DNA of 64,000 nucleotides from Pseudophaeobacter arcticus DSM 23566 (GCF_000473205.1 NZ_KI421507.1:1690729-1754728); one strand, 5' to 3'; shown: positions 1-9,951, counted from the stretch's first letter. Numbers and translations: made by a program. Notes: generated by a model from the sequence alone, not told the origin.

Positions 1-614
1 AGAAAGACCAGCACAGCAAGCCCCAGCGCCAGCGTCACAAAATTGACCTGTCCCAGCCCCTGCCCCAGTGACGATAGAATCTCCAGCAAATTATGCCCCG
101 AGGCGCTGATACCCAGGATATGTTTGGCCTGGCTGACCGCGATCAACAGGCCTGAGGCGGTGATAAACCCGGCAATGACAGGATGTGAGAGCAGATTGGC
201 CACCACTCCCAATTTCATCGCCCCCATGGCGACCAGCAAAACGCCCGACATCAGGGCCAGTACAGCTGAGGCGGCGACATAGTCGGCAACAGTTTCCAGC
301 CCCAGCGATGACAAGGCCGAGGCCGACATCAGGGAAACCACCGCGACCGGCCCCACCGCCAATACCCGTGAGGTGCCAAAGATGGCATAGGCGACCAGAG
401 GCAGGATCGAGGCATAAAGCCCAACCTCTGCGGGTAGCCCGGCAAGCAAGGCATAGGCCAGGGATTGAGGGATCAGCATGATGGTGACAATCACCGCTGC
501 GGTGACATCGCCGCCCAGGTCTTGTCGATTGTAGGCGGCGCCCCAGCTCAGGATCGGGAAAAGCCTTTTCCACTGCGGGTTGGCCGTGGCTGTTTTTGTC
601 ATTGCTGCTCTCAT
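1..614 (-). CDS. SulP-family anion (sulfate) permease, N-terminal part
   Basis: The 3' end lies outside the window. Translating the minus strand from about 614 gives a hydrophobic protein typical of the SulP/SLC26 N-terminal membrane domain. An early segment reads TAAVIVTIMLIPQSLAYALL, followed by AGLPAEVGLYASILP and later VGPVAVVSLM, all classic SulP landmarks (PQSLAYA, P-x-GLY, GP-x-A). SulP proteins are inner-membrane secondary transporters for sulfate, bicarbonate or related anions; the substrate cannot be told here, nor whether a C-terminal STAS domain exists. Two in-frame ATGs compete, at 614 and 602. An AGAGGG sequence some 9 bases upstream favours 614. Confidence 0.85.
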   Translation of the reverse strand, partial: MRAAMTKTATANPQWKRLFPILSWGAAYNRQDLGGDVTAAVIVTIMLIPQSLAYALLAGLPAEVGLYASILPLVAYAIFGTSRVLAVGPVAVVSLMSASALSSLGLETVADYVAASAVLALMSGVLLVAMGAMKLGVVANLLSHPVIAGFITASGLLIAVSQAKHILGISASGHNLLEILSSLGQGLGQVNFVTLALGLAVLVF

Positions 615-1376
615 CCGTTTAACGCCCTCTGGGCCGGGACTGTTTACACATTCATTTATCTATATGTAAATAAGTGAGAGTAAACCCCTGGCGCCAATCA
701 AAGCGAAAGAAAAGCCTTCACAGCCCCAAAGAAAGATGTTAACTTATTGTAAAGATGCAATTATGTTCAAGTCTCGGGTGGGTTCAGCCTGTTCGCCTTG
801 CGTTTTTGTGGCGGCATTTGTGCAAATCGATAGATTTGTTTTTGCAAAGCTGTCCCGAGGCCGGCCTTGGCTCTCTTGCGGAGCGGGGTTTTCCATTGCA
901 TCGCTGCAAGATCACCCTGCCCTATGGCGCCGCTGAGCGCCCTCTGCAAAAATGCCTGCAACAGGCGCGCCGCGCCCCTCTGGTTTTGTATATTCCCGAG
1001 GTCGGCATCAGCGATGGTAACCAAATGGACCGGACTGCGACACAGTGCATCCCCGGTCGCCTTCGGTCCTGCCGCTCTCAAATCCCCTGTTTTCAAGATA
1101 AGATCAACAAAACTCCACCGCGGGGTGGGCTTTAGGTGGCAAAACAAGCTGTTAAGGCTTTTGGATCCTAACCACGTTCCGAAGAGGACAAACCTCCCCG
1201 TCTATCCCTTGCAGCTTTGGCGGGATGGGCTCCCAACCTCTGCGATATGCATAATTGCAATGCGATATTGCGCAAATGCAGGTCCGGAATGACAGTGGGC
1301 GAGGGATGGCTCTCCACCCCTCGCCCATTGTCAGGACAAATTTGCCCCGAACCGGCCTATGAAAGGCACGCTCTCC
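615..1376. other. Intergenic region, no supported gene
   Basis: About 760 bases between the SulP gene and glutaryl-CoA dehydrogenase. Several open frames cross it on both strands, but none has a recognisable domain, a convincing ribosome binding site or codon use like the neighbours. An AT-rich inverted repeat (ATTTA at 654-658, TAAAT at 667-671) lies 40-57 bases upstream of the SulP start and could be an operator. A hairpin near 1291-1332 is listed separately. Confidence 0.5.
1291..1332 (-). terminator. Hairpin downstream of glutaryl-CoA dehydrogenase
   Basis: GGGCGAGGG (1297-1305) pairs with CCCTCGCCC (1318-1326). The stem extends outward through GACA/TGTC with one mismatch. It sits about 45 bases past the stop codon of the minus-strand gene. 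There is no clear T-run, so it may be a 3'-end stabiliser rather than a strong intrinsic terminator. Confidence 0.5.
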
Positions 1377-2597
1377 TTAGAAAAACGCCTGCAAACCGGT
1401 TTGAGCCCGGCCAAGGATCAGCGCATGAACGTCATGGGTGCCCTCATAGGTGTTAACGGTCTCAAGGTTGACCATGTGACGAATGACATTGAACTCCAGG
1501 CTGATGCCGTTGCCACCGTGCATGTCACGGGCATTGCGCGCGATTTCCAGCGCCTTGCCGCAGTTGTTGCGCTTGACGATGGAAATCATCTCTGGCGCGG
1601 CATTTGCCTCATCCATCAGGCGACCAACCCGCAGGGAGGCCTGCAGCCCAAGGGTGATTTCGGTCTGCATATTGGCGAGCTTCAGCTGGAACAACTGGGT
1701 GTTGGCCAGCGGGCGGCCAAACTGATGACGGTCCAGACCATACTGCCGTGCGGCGTGCCAGCAGGCCTCTGCCGCGCCCATGGCGCCCCAGCTGATGCCA
1801 TAGCGGGCCCGGTTCAAACAGCCAAACGGACCTTTCAACCCCTGCACATGTGGCAGCAGCGCCTCGTCACCAACTTCCACGCCCTCCATGACGATCTCAC
1901 CGGTGATCGAGGCCCGCAGCGAGGCCTTGTTGCGGATTTTTGGTGCCGAAAGGCCCTTCATGCCTTTTTCCAGCACAAAGCCACGGATCTTGCCGCCGTG
2001 TTCATCCGATTTGGCCCAGACAACAAAGACATCGGCGATTGGGGCGTTTGAAATCCACATCTTGGAGCCGGTCAGCTTATACCCTGTCGCGGTTTTTTCC
2101 GCGCGGGTTTTCATGCCAGCCGGGTCAGAGCCCGCGTCGGGCTCGGTCAGGCCAAAACAGCCGATCCACTCGCCAGAGGCCAGTTTTGGCAGGTATTTCT
2201 GCCGCTGCTCTTCGCTGCCGTAGGCATAGATCGGATACATCACCAGCGAGCTTTGTACCGACATCATCGAGCGATAACCGCTGTCGACGCGCTCAACCTC
2301 GCGGGCCACCAGACCATAAGACACATAACCGCCGCCCAGGCCGCCGTATTCTTCGGGAATGGTGGTACCGAGCAGGCCCATTTCGCCCATTTCGCGGAAG
2401 ATCGCCGGGTCGGTTTCTTCGTTTTCAAAGGCTGCGGTGACCCGTGGCTGCAGTTTTTCCTGGGCATAGGCCCGCGCCGAGGCGGTGATCATCCGCTCAT
2501 CTTCGCTCAGCTGGTCGTCCAAACGCAGCGGATCTTCCCAGGTAAAGCCTCCCAGATCCGGTGCATCTTTGGCGCGCAGGCTTGGTTTATCAGTCAT
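1377..2597 (-). CDS. gcdH: Glutaryl-CoA dehydrogenase (acyl-CoA dehydrogenase family)
   Basis: This 406-residue FAD flavoprotein would oxidise and decarboxylate glutaryl-CoA to crotonyl-CoA in lysine/tryptophan catabolism, using ETF as acceptor. The N-terminus [20 protein letters not shown] is characteristic of glutaryl-CoA dehydrogenases, and [16 protein letters not shown] is the FAD/substrate loop. The catalytic glutamate lies in NTYEGTHD near residue 385, where glutaryl-CoA dehydrogenases carry it. The open frame extends upstream to 2639, but the ATG at 2597 ([10 protein letters not shown]) has a GAGGG about 8 bases ahead and matches family length. It is divergent from a LysR regulator starting at 2707, which probably controls it. 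Other acyl-CoA dehydrogenases are the alternative. Confidence 0.92.
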   Translation of the reverse strand: MTDKPSLRAKDAPDLGGFTWEDPLRLDDQLSEDERMITASARAYAQEKLQPRVTAAFENEETDPAIFREMGEMGLLGTTIPEEYGGLGGGYVSYGLVAREVERVDSGYRSMMSVQSSLVMYPIYAYGSEEQRQKYLPKLASGEWIGCFGLTEPDAGSDPAGMKTRAEKTATGYKLTGSKMWISNAPIADVFVVWAKSDEHGGKIRGFVLEKGMKGLSAPKIRNKASLRASITGEIVMEGVEVGDEALLPHVQGLKGPFGCLNRARYGISWGAMGAAEACWHAARQYGLDRHQFGRPLANTQLFQLKLANMQTEITLGLQASLRVGRLMDEANAAPEMISIVKRNNCGKALEIARNARDMHGGNGISLEFNVIRHMVNLETVNTYEGTHDVHALILGRAQTGLQAFF

Positions 2598-2706
2598 TGA
2601 AAGACCCTCAATATTGGAATTATGGCGTGTGTTGACCAAGGATTAACAGCAGACCTGGCAAAAAAACAGCGAGACTTTGGCATTCAAACATGAGTAAACC
2701 TCATAG

Positions 2707-3621
2707 ATGCAACATCCTCGACGATTCCTCCCCTCAATCTCGGCGCTGCGCGCCCTTGAAGCCTTGGACCGGCTTGGCAGCGCCTCTGCTGCGGCAGAAG
2801 AGCTGTGCCTGACCCAGGGCGCAGTGAGCCGCCAGTTACAAGCGCTTGAGGCGCAGCTTGGGGTCTCGCTTGTGCGGCGCGATCGCAAGAAACTGCACCT
2901 GTCACCAGAGGCGCAAACCTATGCGCGCGAAATCCGCGACGCGCTGGACAAGATCACCCAATCCACCCTGCGAGTGCAGACCGCGCCACTGACGGGAACC
3001 CTGAACCTGGCGATCCTGCCGGCCTTTGGTATGCGTTGGCTGATGCCCCGCTTGCCGGAATTTGCCCGTCGCCACCCTGATATTACCATCAATATGACCA
3101 CACGGTTGCAGGAATTCAGCTTTGGCAGCGAACCCATTGATGCGGCAATACATTTTGGCAATGCCATATGGCCCGGAACGGAATCCCTCTTGTTGAAAAG
3201 CGAGCAGCTTTTGCCGGTTTGTAGCCCTGAGCTGGTGGCCAATGGCAGGTTTATCCCGCCGCAGCAGATCCTGGAGATGCCGCTTTTGCATATTCAAACC
3301 CGCCCCACGGCCTGGCTGGATTGGTTTGAACTGCAGGGGGTCACCGCCAGCCCCGAGGATCTGGGCGGCACGATGTATGATCAATTCTCAACCATTACAC
3401 AGGCAGCCCAGCATGGCCTGGGGGTGGCCTTGATGCCAGATTATCTGGTGGAACAGGATATCGCCACCGGGCGACTGACCGCGCTGCAGCCGCAGGCAAC
3501 CGAAGCCTCCGGCGCCTATTACCTTGTCTGGCCCAAAAGCAAAGCGCGTGATCCGGCGCTGACCAAGTTCCGGCACTGGCTGGAGGGACAGGCCCAGCCC
3601 GAAGACCCGCTGCCACGATAG
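2707..3621 (+). CDS. LysR-family transcriptional regulator, GcvA-like
   Basis: 304 residues with an N-terminal winged helix-turn-helix (residues about 8-65; SASAAAEELCLTQGAVSRQL) and a C-terminal LysR substrate-binding domain. The opening RRFLPSISALRALEALDRLG and the GMRWLMPRLPEFARRHPDI segment place it in the GcvA-like group. It is divergent from glutaryl-CoA dehydrogenase with a 109-base gap. By the usual LysR arrangement it is likely to regulate that gene in response to a pathway metabolite; this is inference. No strong Shine-Dalgarno precedes the ATG. A clean terminator follows. Confidence 0.88.
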   Translation: MQHPRRFLPSISALRALEALDRLGSASAAAEELCLTQGAVSRQLQALEAQLGVSLVRRDRKKLHLSPEAQTYAREIRDALDKITQSTLRVQTAPLTGTLNLAILPAFGMRWLMPRLPEFARRHPDITINMTTRLQEFSFGSEPIDAAIHFGNAIWPGTESLLLKSEQLLPVCSPELVANGRFIPPQQILEMPLLHIQTRPTAWLDWFELQGVTASPEDLGGTMYDQFSTITQAAQHGLGVALMPDYLVEQDIATGRLTALQPQATEASGAYYLVWPKSKARDPALTKFRHWLEGQAQPEDPLPR

Positions 3622-3655
3622 GCGCCTCAGCTTTTGCAACTGCACAACAAACAAC

Positions 3656-3688
3656 AAAATGGGCCCTCAAAAGGGGCCCATTTTTATT
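3656..3688. terminator. Bidirectional intrinsic terminator (LysR gene / phoB)
   Basis: AAAATGGGCCC (3656-3666) pairs with GGGCCCATTTT (3674-3684) around a 7-base loop and is followed by T-rich sequence. Read on the other strand, the A-run supplies the T-tract, so it can end both the regulator gene and the convergent pho operon. Confidence 0.9.
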
Positions 3689-3723
3689 CGACAAACGATC
3701 CGGTCCAGTTTTCCAAGACCGAT

Positions 3724-4413
3724 CTAGCCCAGAGCGTAACCAGCCCCGCGCACGGTGCGCACGGGATCCTCGCCACCATACTGGGTCAGTGCTTTGCGCA
3801 AACGGCCAATATGCACATCGACAGTCCGGGTATCGACATAGATGTCACGGCCCCAGACCCGATCCAGCAATTGCTCCCGGCTCCAAACCCGACCAGGTTT
3901 CTCCATAAAGGTGGAGAGCAGGCGAAACTCGGTTGGTCCCAGCTTCAGGGGATTTTCTGACCGGCTGACCTTATGGGTTTCGGCGTCCAGAATGATGTCA
4001 TCAAATTCCAGCCGCACCCCAACGGTTGACGGGCGCACCCGACGCAGCTGCGTACGCACCCGCGCCATCAGCTCGATCACCGAATAGGGTTTGACCACAT
4101 AGTCATCCGCACCGGTTTCCAGCCCGCGCACCTTGTCGACTTCTTCCGACCGGGCCGACAACATGATAATTGGAATACCGCGTGTCTCTGGCCGTGTTTT
4201 CAAACGACGACAAACCTCGATGCCGCTCAAATTTGGCATCATCCAATCCAGCACGATGATATCGGGCATGTCTTCTTCAACAAGCAGCAGGCCTTCTTCA
4301 CCATTTTCAGCCCGGATAACGCGAAAGCCATCGGCCTCAAGATTATAGGCAAGGACTTCGCGTTGGGCCAATTCATCTTCGATGATCAGAACAGTGGGCT
4401 GATCGGCAGTCAT
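3724..4413 (-). CDS. phoB: Phosphate regulon response regulator PhoB
   Basis: 229-residue OmpR/PhoB-type response regulator. The receiver domain has the acidic pair E12-D13 in IIEDE and the phospho-acceptor D56 in IIVLDWMMPN. The conserved K lies in DDYVVKPYS. The C-terminal winged helix (about 130-225) contains LKLGPTEFRLLSTFMEKPGR and VDVHIGRLRKAL. It would be phosphorylated by PhoR under phosphate limitation and bind Pho boxes such as that at 10035-10063. The ATG at 4413 lies 3 bases past the phoU stop; a TTG one codon earlier is possible but less likely. Last gene of the pst-pho transcription unit. Confidence 0.97.
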   Translation of the reverse strand: MTADQPTVLIIEDELAQREVLAYNLEADGFRVIRAENGEEGLLLVEEDMPDIIVLDWMMPNLSGIEVCRRLKTRPETRGIPIIMLSARSEEVDKVRGLETGADDYVVKPYSVIELMARVRTQLRRVRPSTVGVRLEFDDIILDAETHKVSRSENPLKLGPTEFRLLSTFMEKPGRVWSREQLLDRVWGRDIYVDTRTVDVHIGRLRKALTQYGGEDPVRTVRGAGYALG

Positions 4414-4416
4414 CAA

Positions 4417-5127
4417 TCAGTGCTCCCCGGTCGCGGTGGAGGTGGTGTCGGCTTTGGGCCGCTCATCCTCGGGGCGGTTGCCCGTCACCAGATAGATCAA
4501 TTCCTCGGCAATTGAGGTCACGTGATCGCCCATGCGCTCAATGTTTTTGGCGATAAAATGCAGGTGCATACAGGCGGTAATGTTGCGCGGGTCTTCCATC
4601 ATATGGGTCAGAATTTCGCGAAACAGCGCATTGTACATCTGATCAACTTCGCGGTCGCGGGTGATCACATCTGCAGCCAGTTCAACATCGCGCTGGATAT
4701 AGGCGTCCAGCGCATCTTTCAGCATCAGCTCGACCTCGCGGGCCATTCTGCGCAGGGCCGCCGAGCTGTCGGTGCTGTCATGCCACTGGATCAGAACACC
4801 TGTGCGCTTGGCGATGTTTTTCGAATAGTCACCGATGCGTTCCAGGTTGCCGGCAATTTTCATCACCGACAGGACCACGCGCAGATCAACTGCGGCAGGC
4901 GCGCGGGTGGCAATCACGCGGGCGGATTCCTCGTTGATCAGTTCTTCCAGACCATCAATGGCCCGGTCTCCAAGGCGCACCTGCTGCGCCAGTTCTTCGT
5001 CACGGGTTTCCAGCGCCCGTGCAGAGGCGACGATTGCCGCTTCGACCAGGCCGCCCATCTTCATGATCTGGGCCTGAATCGCTTCGAGATCCCGATCAAA
5101 GGCGGAGGCAATATGTTGTTCTACCAT
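4417..5127 (-). CDS. phoU: Phosphate signalling protein PhoU
   Basis: 236 residues forming two PhoU helical-bundle repeats, with the acidic metal-binding motifs EELINEESARVIATRAP and REVDQMYNALFREILTHM. PhoU couples the PstSCAB transporter to PhoR and damps the response when phosphate is plentiful. The reading frame is open to 5223, but the ATG at 5127 (MVEQHIASAF) has an AAGGAAAA Shine-Dalgarno and fits the family length. It lies 19 bases after pstB and directly before phoB, the order usual in alphaproteobacteria. Confidence 0.96.
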   Translation of the reverse strand: MVEQHIASAFDRDLEAIQAQIMKMGGLVEAAIVASARALETRDEELAQQVRLGDRAIDGLEELINEESARVIATRAPAAVDLRVVLSVMKIAGNLERIGDYSKNIAKRTGVLIQWHDSTDSSAALRRMAREVELMLKDALDAYIQRDVELAADVITRDREVDQMYNALFREILTHMMEDPRNITACMHLHFIAKNIERMGDHVTSIAEELIYLVTGNRPEDERPKADTTSTATGEH

Positions 5128-5146
5128 GGTATTTTCCTTTGTGGGC

Positions 5147-5944
5147 TTAACCGATACGGCCAGTAATATAGCTTTCAGTGCGGGGATCTTCAGGGTTGGT
5201 GAAAATCTGCCCGGTGGCACCAAATTCTACCAGATTGCCCAGATGGAAAAAGGCGGTTTTCTGGCTGACCCGCGCCGCCTGTTGCATTGAGTGGGTCACG
5301 ATCACCACGGAATAATTCGCCCGCAGCTCGTCGATCAGCTCTTCCACCTGTGCCGTGGCAATTGGATCCAGCGCCGAGCAGGGCTCATCCATCAGCAGGA
5401 CTTCTGGTTCGGTGGCAATTGCGCGGGCGATGCACAGACGCTGTTGTTGGCCGCCAGACAGACCGGTGCCGGGTGCATCCAACCTGTCCTTCACCTCTTC
5501 CCAGATCGCGGCGCGACGCAGGGATTGTTCAACAATTTCATCCAATTCCGCTTTGTTTCGCGACAGGCCATGGATCCGTGGACCATAGGCGACATTGTCG
5601 TAGATCGATTTTGGGAAAGGGTTGGGTTTCTGAAACACCATTCCGACCTTGGCGCGCAGCTGTACCGGATCGACGCGTTTGTCGTAGATGTCTTCCCCAT
5701 CCAGCAGAATGTCACCCTCCACCCGGCAGACATCAATTGTGTCGTTCATCCGGTTGATACAGCGCAGGAAAGTGGACTTTCCGCAGCCCGATGGGCCGAT
5801 AAAGGCGGTGACCGTGTTGGCGTCGATTTCAACATTCACGTTCTTGATGGCATGCGTATCCCCATAATAGACGTTGACGTCCCGTGCGGAGATCTTGGTG
5901 GTCATTGTGTCCAAGCTTTTATCCAACATATTCATAATATTCAT
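5147..5944 (-). CDS. pstB: Phosphate ABC transporter ATPase PstB
   Basis: 265-residue ABC ATPase. Walker A is GPSGCGKST, the Q-loop is in [20 protein letters not shown], the signature is [14 protein letters not shown] and Walker B is [16 protein letters not shown], with the switch histidine in [10 protein letters not shown]. The wording of these motifs is diagnostic of PstB. It would power high-affinity phosphate import through PstC-PstA. The ATG at 5944 has a strong GGAGGTGAGG sequence ahead; an internal ATG (MTTKIS) is less well placed. 14 bases separate it from pstA. Confidence 0.97.
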   Translation of the reverse strand: MNIMNMLDKSLDTMTTKISARDVNVYYGDTHAIKNVNVEIDANTVTAFIGPSGCGKSTFLRCINRMNDTIDVCRVEGDILLDGEDIYDKRVDPVQLRAKVGMVFQKPNPFPKSIYDNVAYGPRIHGLSRNKAELDEIVEQSLRRAAIWEEVKDRLDAPGTGLSGGQQQRLCIARAIATEPEVLLMDEPCSALDPIATAQVEELIDELRANYSVVIVTHSMQQAARVSQKTAFFHLGNLVEFGATGQIFTNPEDPRTESYITGRIG

Positions 5945-5958
5945 TTCCTCACCTCCGG

Positions 5959-7311
5959 CTACCAGCGACGCTCAAAGCGACGACGCAGTATCACAGCCAC
6001 CGTGTTCATGGTTACAAGAAAGACCAGTAGGATGATAATGCCGCCCCAGGCGCGCTCATAAAAGGCCGGGTCGGCGCGTTTGGCCCATTCGTAGATCTGT
6101 GCAGGCATTGCAGAGTTCGGGGACAACAGACCTTCCCCGATGGTTCCAGGCGCGTTTGAGGCGATAAAGCCAACCATGCCGATCAGCAACAGCGGCGCGG
6201 TTTCCCCAAGTGCCTGCGCCAGGCCAATGATGGTCCCGGTCAGAATACCAGGCGCGGCCAGGGGCAGCACGTGGTGGAAAACCGATTGCATCTTGGAGGC
6301 CCCAACCCCCAGCGCCGCATCCCGGATCGAGGGCGGAACCGCCTTCAGGGCGGCGCGGGTTGAGATGATGATCGTCGGCAAAGTCATCAGCGTCAGGACC
6401 AGGCCACCAACCAGCGGCGCCGACATCGGCAGATGCATGTAGTTGATGAAAACCGCGAGGCCCAGGATACCATAGACAATCGACGGCACCGCCGCGAGGT
6501 TGGCGATATTGACCTCGATCACATCGGTGATCCAGTTCTTGGGGGCAAACTCTTCCAGATAGATTGAGGCGGCCACACCAATTGGCAGGGCCAGGGCCAG
6601 CACCACCAGCATCATGAACAGCGAGCCCATCATCGAAACCCCCATACCTGCGGCCTCTGGACGCTGATCCGAAGCATCAGACCCCAGGATGAAGTCCAGG
6701 TTGAAGGTCTTTTCAATCACCCCTGCCGCAATCAGCGCATCCGTCAGATCCAGTTGCGCAGGCGAGATGTTCTTGTCGTTTGCAATGCTCTCACGCGTGA
6801 CCCGCCCCTTCAGATAGCCATCAACACGGCTTTGCGCCAGAAAGCGGAACGCGATGGTTTCACCAATCTGTTCAGGGTTGGCCAGCACAAAGGCCCGCAG
6901 TTGCGCCACGGCGTTCTTCGACAAAAGACCCGCCATCTCTTTGGATTTCAGGCTGGTCTCGATGCCCAGGTCTGAAATGGTTGTCTGCATCGCGGCTTTG
7001 ATCAGGGGCGCATAGCCAAAGGTGGTGACGCGCTTGATGTCTTCGGGATTGCGTTCGGCGTTCTTGTCCAGCTTGCTTTCCAGCAGTTCGACATTCAGGG
7101 TGATAAAGGTCTGCTGAAAGGCACCAGTGCCGCGGCTGACAATTGTGGTCACCAGAACCAGCAGCATAATTAGTCCCACGGCGATGGCCGCAACACCATA
7201 GGTTTTGAACCGGGTTTCTGCCGCGTTGCGCTTGATGGTCCGTTGGGACAGGGTCAGCAAAGAACTTTGCGCTCCTGCAGACTGGCCCGGATTTGGGCTG
7301 AGATCGGTCAT
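5959..7311 (-). CDS. pstA: Phosphate ABC transporter permease PstA (long form)
   Basis: 450 residues, much longer than the roughly 300 of E. coli PstA. A first transmembrane helix near 38-60 is followed by a large extra segment of about 170 residues, then the canonical permease core. The core includes [29 protein letters not shown] and the EAA loop [20 protein letters not shown] to [17 protein letters not shown]. It pairs with PstC in the inner membrane. Its ATG overlaps the pstC stop codon by one base (TAATG), implying translational coupling. The same long architecture occurs in other alpha- and gammaproteobacterial PstA proteins. Confidence 0.95.
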   Translation of the reverse strand: MTDLSPNPGQSAGAQSSLLTLSQRTIKRNAAETRFKTYGVAAIAVGLIMLLVLVTTIVSRGTGAFQQTFITLNVELLESKLDKNAERNPEDIKRVTTFGYAPLIKAAMQTTISDLGIETSLKSKEMAGLLSKNAVAQLRAFVLANPEQIGETIAFRFLAQSRVDGYLKGRVTRESIANDKNISPAQLDLTDALIAAGVIEKTFNLDFILGSDASDQRPEAAGMGVSMMGSLFMMLVVLALALPIGVAASIYLEEFAPKNWITDVIEVNIANLAAVPSIVYGILGLAVFINYMHLPMSAPLVGGLVLTLMTLPTIIISTRAALKAVPPSIRDAALGVGASKMQSVFHHVLPLAAPGILTGTIIGLAQALGETAPLLLIGMVGFIASNAPGTIGEGLLSPNSAMPAQIYEWAKRADPAFYERAWGGIIILLVFLVTMNTVAVILRRRFERRW

Positions 7312-8789
7312 TAGTCGTACTGCTCCCGATATTTGCGCACAATATAAAGCGCCAGGACGTTTAGGCCCAGTGTGAGGACAAAGAGGGAAAGCCCGAGGGC
7401 AAAGGCTACCAGTGTTTCGGGGCTGGCAAAATCGGTGTCACCTGTCAGCTGACTGACAACACGGGTGGTTATTGTTGTCATCGATTCAAAGGGGTTGGCA
7501 GAGAACTTGGCAATTGCCCCTGCCCCCATCACAACAATCATCGTTTCACCAATGGCACGCGATGCCGCCAGCAGGATGGCGCCGACGATTCCCGGAAGCG
7601 CTGCCGGCAACACCACCTGGCGGATCGTTTCCGACGGGGTGGCGCCGAGGCCAAGCGAGCCATCGCGCAATGTTTGCGGAACGGCGTTGATGATGTCATC
7701 CGACAGCGAGGAGACAAAGGGGATCAGCATGATGCCCATCACCACCCCAGCGGTCAGAACCGAGGTCGCACCTGTCATCCAGCTAAGCCCAAGCACCCCG
7801 TCTTCGCCCTGGCCAAACAGCTTGAGCAGCAGCGGGCCAACCGTCAGCAGCGCAAAGAGACCATAAACGATGGTCGGGATCCCCGCGAGGATCTCCAGCA
7901 GCGGCTTGGCAAAGGAGCGCACAGTGGAACTGGCGTATTCAGACAGGTAGATGGCGGCAAACAGGCCAATGGGAACCGCAACCAGCAAGGCGATGGCAGA
8001 GATATAGAGCGTGCCCCAGAGCAGCGGCAGCATCGACAATTCACTGTCACCACGGAAGTTCGGCGCCCAGGTGGTGCCAAAGAAAAAGTCGGTCCAGGCA
8101 TGTAAACCAAAGAAGTTTATGGTCTCAAACAGCATCGACAACACGATGCCAACCGTGGTGAGGATTGCCAGCGAGGCGGCCAGGATGAGCAGCGCCAGAA
8201 CCCCGCGCTCAACAACGTTTCGCGCGCGAAACTCTTTGTTGGTGCGGCGTGCGGAAAGGCCAAAACCAACCAGCGCCAGGACCAGGCACACCAGCGTCAT
8301 TGCGGTTGACCCCGTGCGGGACAGGCTGCGGTAGCTTTGGGCTGCCTGCAGCACTTCCGGGCGCACTTCGGACCCCAGGGCAACGCCAACAGTGCCAAGC
8401 ACTGCGCGGATATCACTGGTTTCAGTGTTCAGCGTAAGGGCTTGGTCTTTGGTCATAACCCCTTGCAACACTGCCTCGTCCAGACCTTCGGCCAGGCGGC
8501 GCACATCACTCATCACCAGGCCAATGCTGGTGTTTTCGGGGATCAGCTCTGAGGGGATCGTTGCCGACACCCGGTTTTCAATCAGGAGAGGCTGCGCCAA
8601 CAGCCAAACCATCAGCGTGATCAGGGCTGGAATGGCAACGCTCATGGCGACATTGGCACCATAATAAACGGGTAGTGAATGCAGTTCGCGCGGGTTTCCC
8701 TGCGCCGAGGTCAAGGCGCGGCGGCGCCCGAACCAAAAGCCAAGCGCAGTAAGCGTCAGCAGGACAATGACAAGCCAGAATGTTGGCAT
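7311..8789 (-). CDS. pstC: Phosphate ABC transporter permease PstC (long form)
   Basis: 492 residues, longer than E. coli PstC (about 320) because of an N-terminal extension with two hydrophobic helices (about 4-20 and 47-67) and a soluble insert. The C-terminal half has the standard core: AIYLSEYASSTVRSFAKPLL, GIPTIVYGLFALLTVGP and the EAA loop NAVPQTLRDGSLGLGATPSE. With PstA it forms the phosphate channel. The ATG at 8789 has GGAG 7 bases upstream. A terminator-like hairpin lies in the 106-base gap between pstS and this gene, so pstCAB-phoU-phoB probably receive read-through transcription. Confidence 0.95.
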   Translation of the reverse strand: MPTFWLVIVLLTLTALGFWFGRRRALTSAQGNPRELHSLPVYYGANVAMSVAIPALITLMVWLLAQPLLIENRVSATIPSELIPENTSIGLVMSDVRRLAEGLDEAVLQGVMTKDQALTLNTETSDIRAVLGTVGVALGSEVRPEVLQAAQSYRSLSRTGSTAMTLVCLVLALVGFGLSARRTNKEFRARNVVERGVLALLILAASLAILTTVGIVLSMLFETINFFGLHAWTDFFFGTTWAPNFRGDSELSMLPLLWGTLYISAIALLVAVPIGLFAAIYLSEYASSTVRSFAKPLLEILAGIPTIVYGLFALLTVGPLLLKLFGQGEDGVLGLSWMTGATSVLTAGVVMGIMLIPFVSSLSDDIINAVPQTLRDGSLGLGATPSETIRQVVLPAALPGIVGAILLAASRAIGETMIVVMGAGAIAKFSANPFESMTTITTRVVSQLTGDTDFASPETLVAFALGLSLFVLTLGLNVLALYIVRKYREQYD

Positions 8790-8848
8790 CTTATGCTCCG
8801 GTATGGCAGCGGCAGAAAATAGGAGCTGGATCTGGTCCAGAAATAAAA

Positions 8849-8871
8849 CTGGGGCGGATTATCCGCCCCAG
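8849..8871 (-). terminator. Hairpin/attenuator between pstS and pstC
   Basis: CTGGGGCGG (8849-8857) pairs with CCGCCCCAG (8863-8871) around a 5-base loop. On the minus strand it is followed by TTTTATTT, so it has the form of an intrinsic terminator placed inside the pst transcription unit. Partial termination or 3'-end protection here would give more pstS than pstCAB mRNA, as expected for a periplasmic binding protein. Confidence 0.75.
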
Positions 8872-8895
8872 CCAATAACGATGTGCTGGGGGCGA

Positions 8896-9951
8896 TTAGG
8901 AGTTGCCGCCCATGGTGGCTTCGTTGGCAACCGCATCCTGAGTCTCGCTCAGCTCGGGGTCAGCAACCAGGCCATATTCGGACAGGGGGCCATCAGGGCC
9001 GGCAACCTCATCAGAGATGAAGAACTCAGCATATTCTTTCAGGCCAGGGATCACGCCGATGTGGGCTTTCTTCACGTAGAAGAACAGCGGGCGCGATACA
9101 GGGTATTCGCCGGTTGAGATGCTTTCAGTCGAAGGCACGATACCGGACATGGTTGCAACCTGCAGCTTGTCGGTGTTGTTCTCATAAAACGCCAGACCAA
9201 AGACGCCGATACCGTCCTTGTTGCTTTCAATCCGCGCCAGGGTTTCGGTGTAGTCGCCGTCGATGTCGACAGAAACGCCATCGGTGCGCAGCGAGATACA
9301 GGCTTTTTCAGCGGCTTTTTTCTGTGCCTTGGCAGTGTCGCCTTCGGCATGGGCCAGCAGGTGCTCAAATGCGCCGGTGGCTTCGCAGCCCGCCAGGATC
9401 ACTTTGTCTTCAAACACTTCACGGGTGCCGTGTTTGGTGCCTGGGATAAAGGCCTGGATATTCTGTGCCGGGAAGGCAGGGTTCACGTCGGCCCAGGTTT
9501 TGTTTGGGTTTGGAACCATCTTGCCGTCAACCAGGATCTCGTCAGAGAGCGCCAGGAACCAGTCTGTGGGGGTGTAGGCAAATTCGTTGCCGTTGATGTC
9601 GGAGGCAAAGACAATGCCATCATAACCGATGCGGACTTCGATGATGTCGGTGACGCCGGCTTCGGCGCAGGCCTTGATTTCTTTTTCCTTGATGGCGCGC
9701 GACGCATTGGCCACGTCGATGGTGTTTTCACCAACGCCTTCACAGAACCGCTTCAGACCGGCAGAGGAGCCACCGGATTCAACAACAGGTGTTGGAAAGT
9801 CGAAGTTTTCGCCAAAGGCTTCGGCAACGATGGAGGCATAGGGCAGAACGGTGGAGGAGCCTGCAACCTGAACCTGGTCACGCGCGGTGGCAGCTGTCGC
9901 GGTGGCGGCGGCGATGGTCAGGGCAGAAGCGGTCAGTTTCACAAAGGACAT
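8896..9951 (-). CDS. pstS: Periplasmic phosphate-binding protein PstS
   Basis: 351 residues. A Sec signal peptide (about 1-25, MSFVKLTASALTIAAATATA) precedes the mature start DQVQVAGSSTVLPYASIVAE. That sequence carries the phosphate-contacting GSST motif, and a second ligand loop is ESGGSSAGLKRFCEG. The protein binds inorganic phosphate and delivers it to PstCA. An ATG four codons upstream (9963) is open, but the ATG at 9951 has GGAG at good spacing. First gene of the pst unit and directly under the Pho box. Confidence 0.96.
   Translation of the reverse strand: MSFVKLTASALTIAAATATAATARDQVQVAGSSTVLPYASIVAEAFGENFDFPTPVVESGGSSAGLKRFCEGVGENTIDVANASRAIKEKEIKACAEAGVTDIIEVRIGYDGIVFASDINGNEFAYTPTDWFLALSDEILVDGKMVPNPNKTWADVNPAFPAQNIQAFIPGTKHGTREVFEDKVILAGCEATGAFEHLLAHAEGDTAKAQKKAAEKACISLRTDGVSVDIDGDYTETLARIESNKDGIGVFGLAFYENNTDKLQVATMSGIVPSTESISTGEYPVSRPLFFYVKKAHIGVIPGLKEYAEFFISDEVAGPDGPLSEYGLVADPELSETQDAVANEATMGGNS

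Noticed and set aside
767..1147. 126-codon minus-strand frame in the first intergenic region
   Set aside because: No recognisable family, no good start signal, and overlapping frames of similar length on the other strand.
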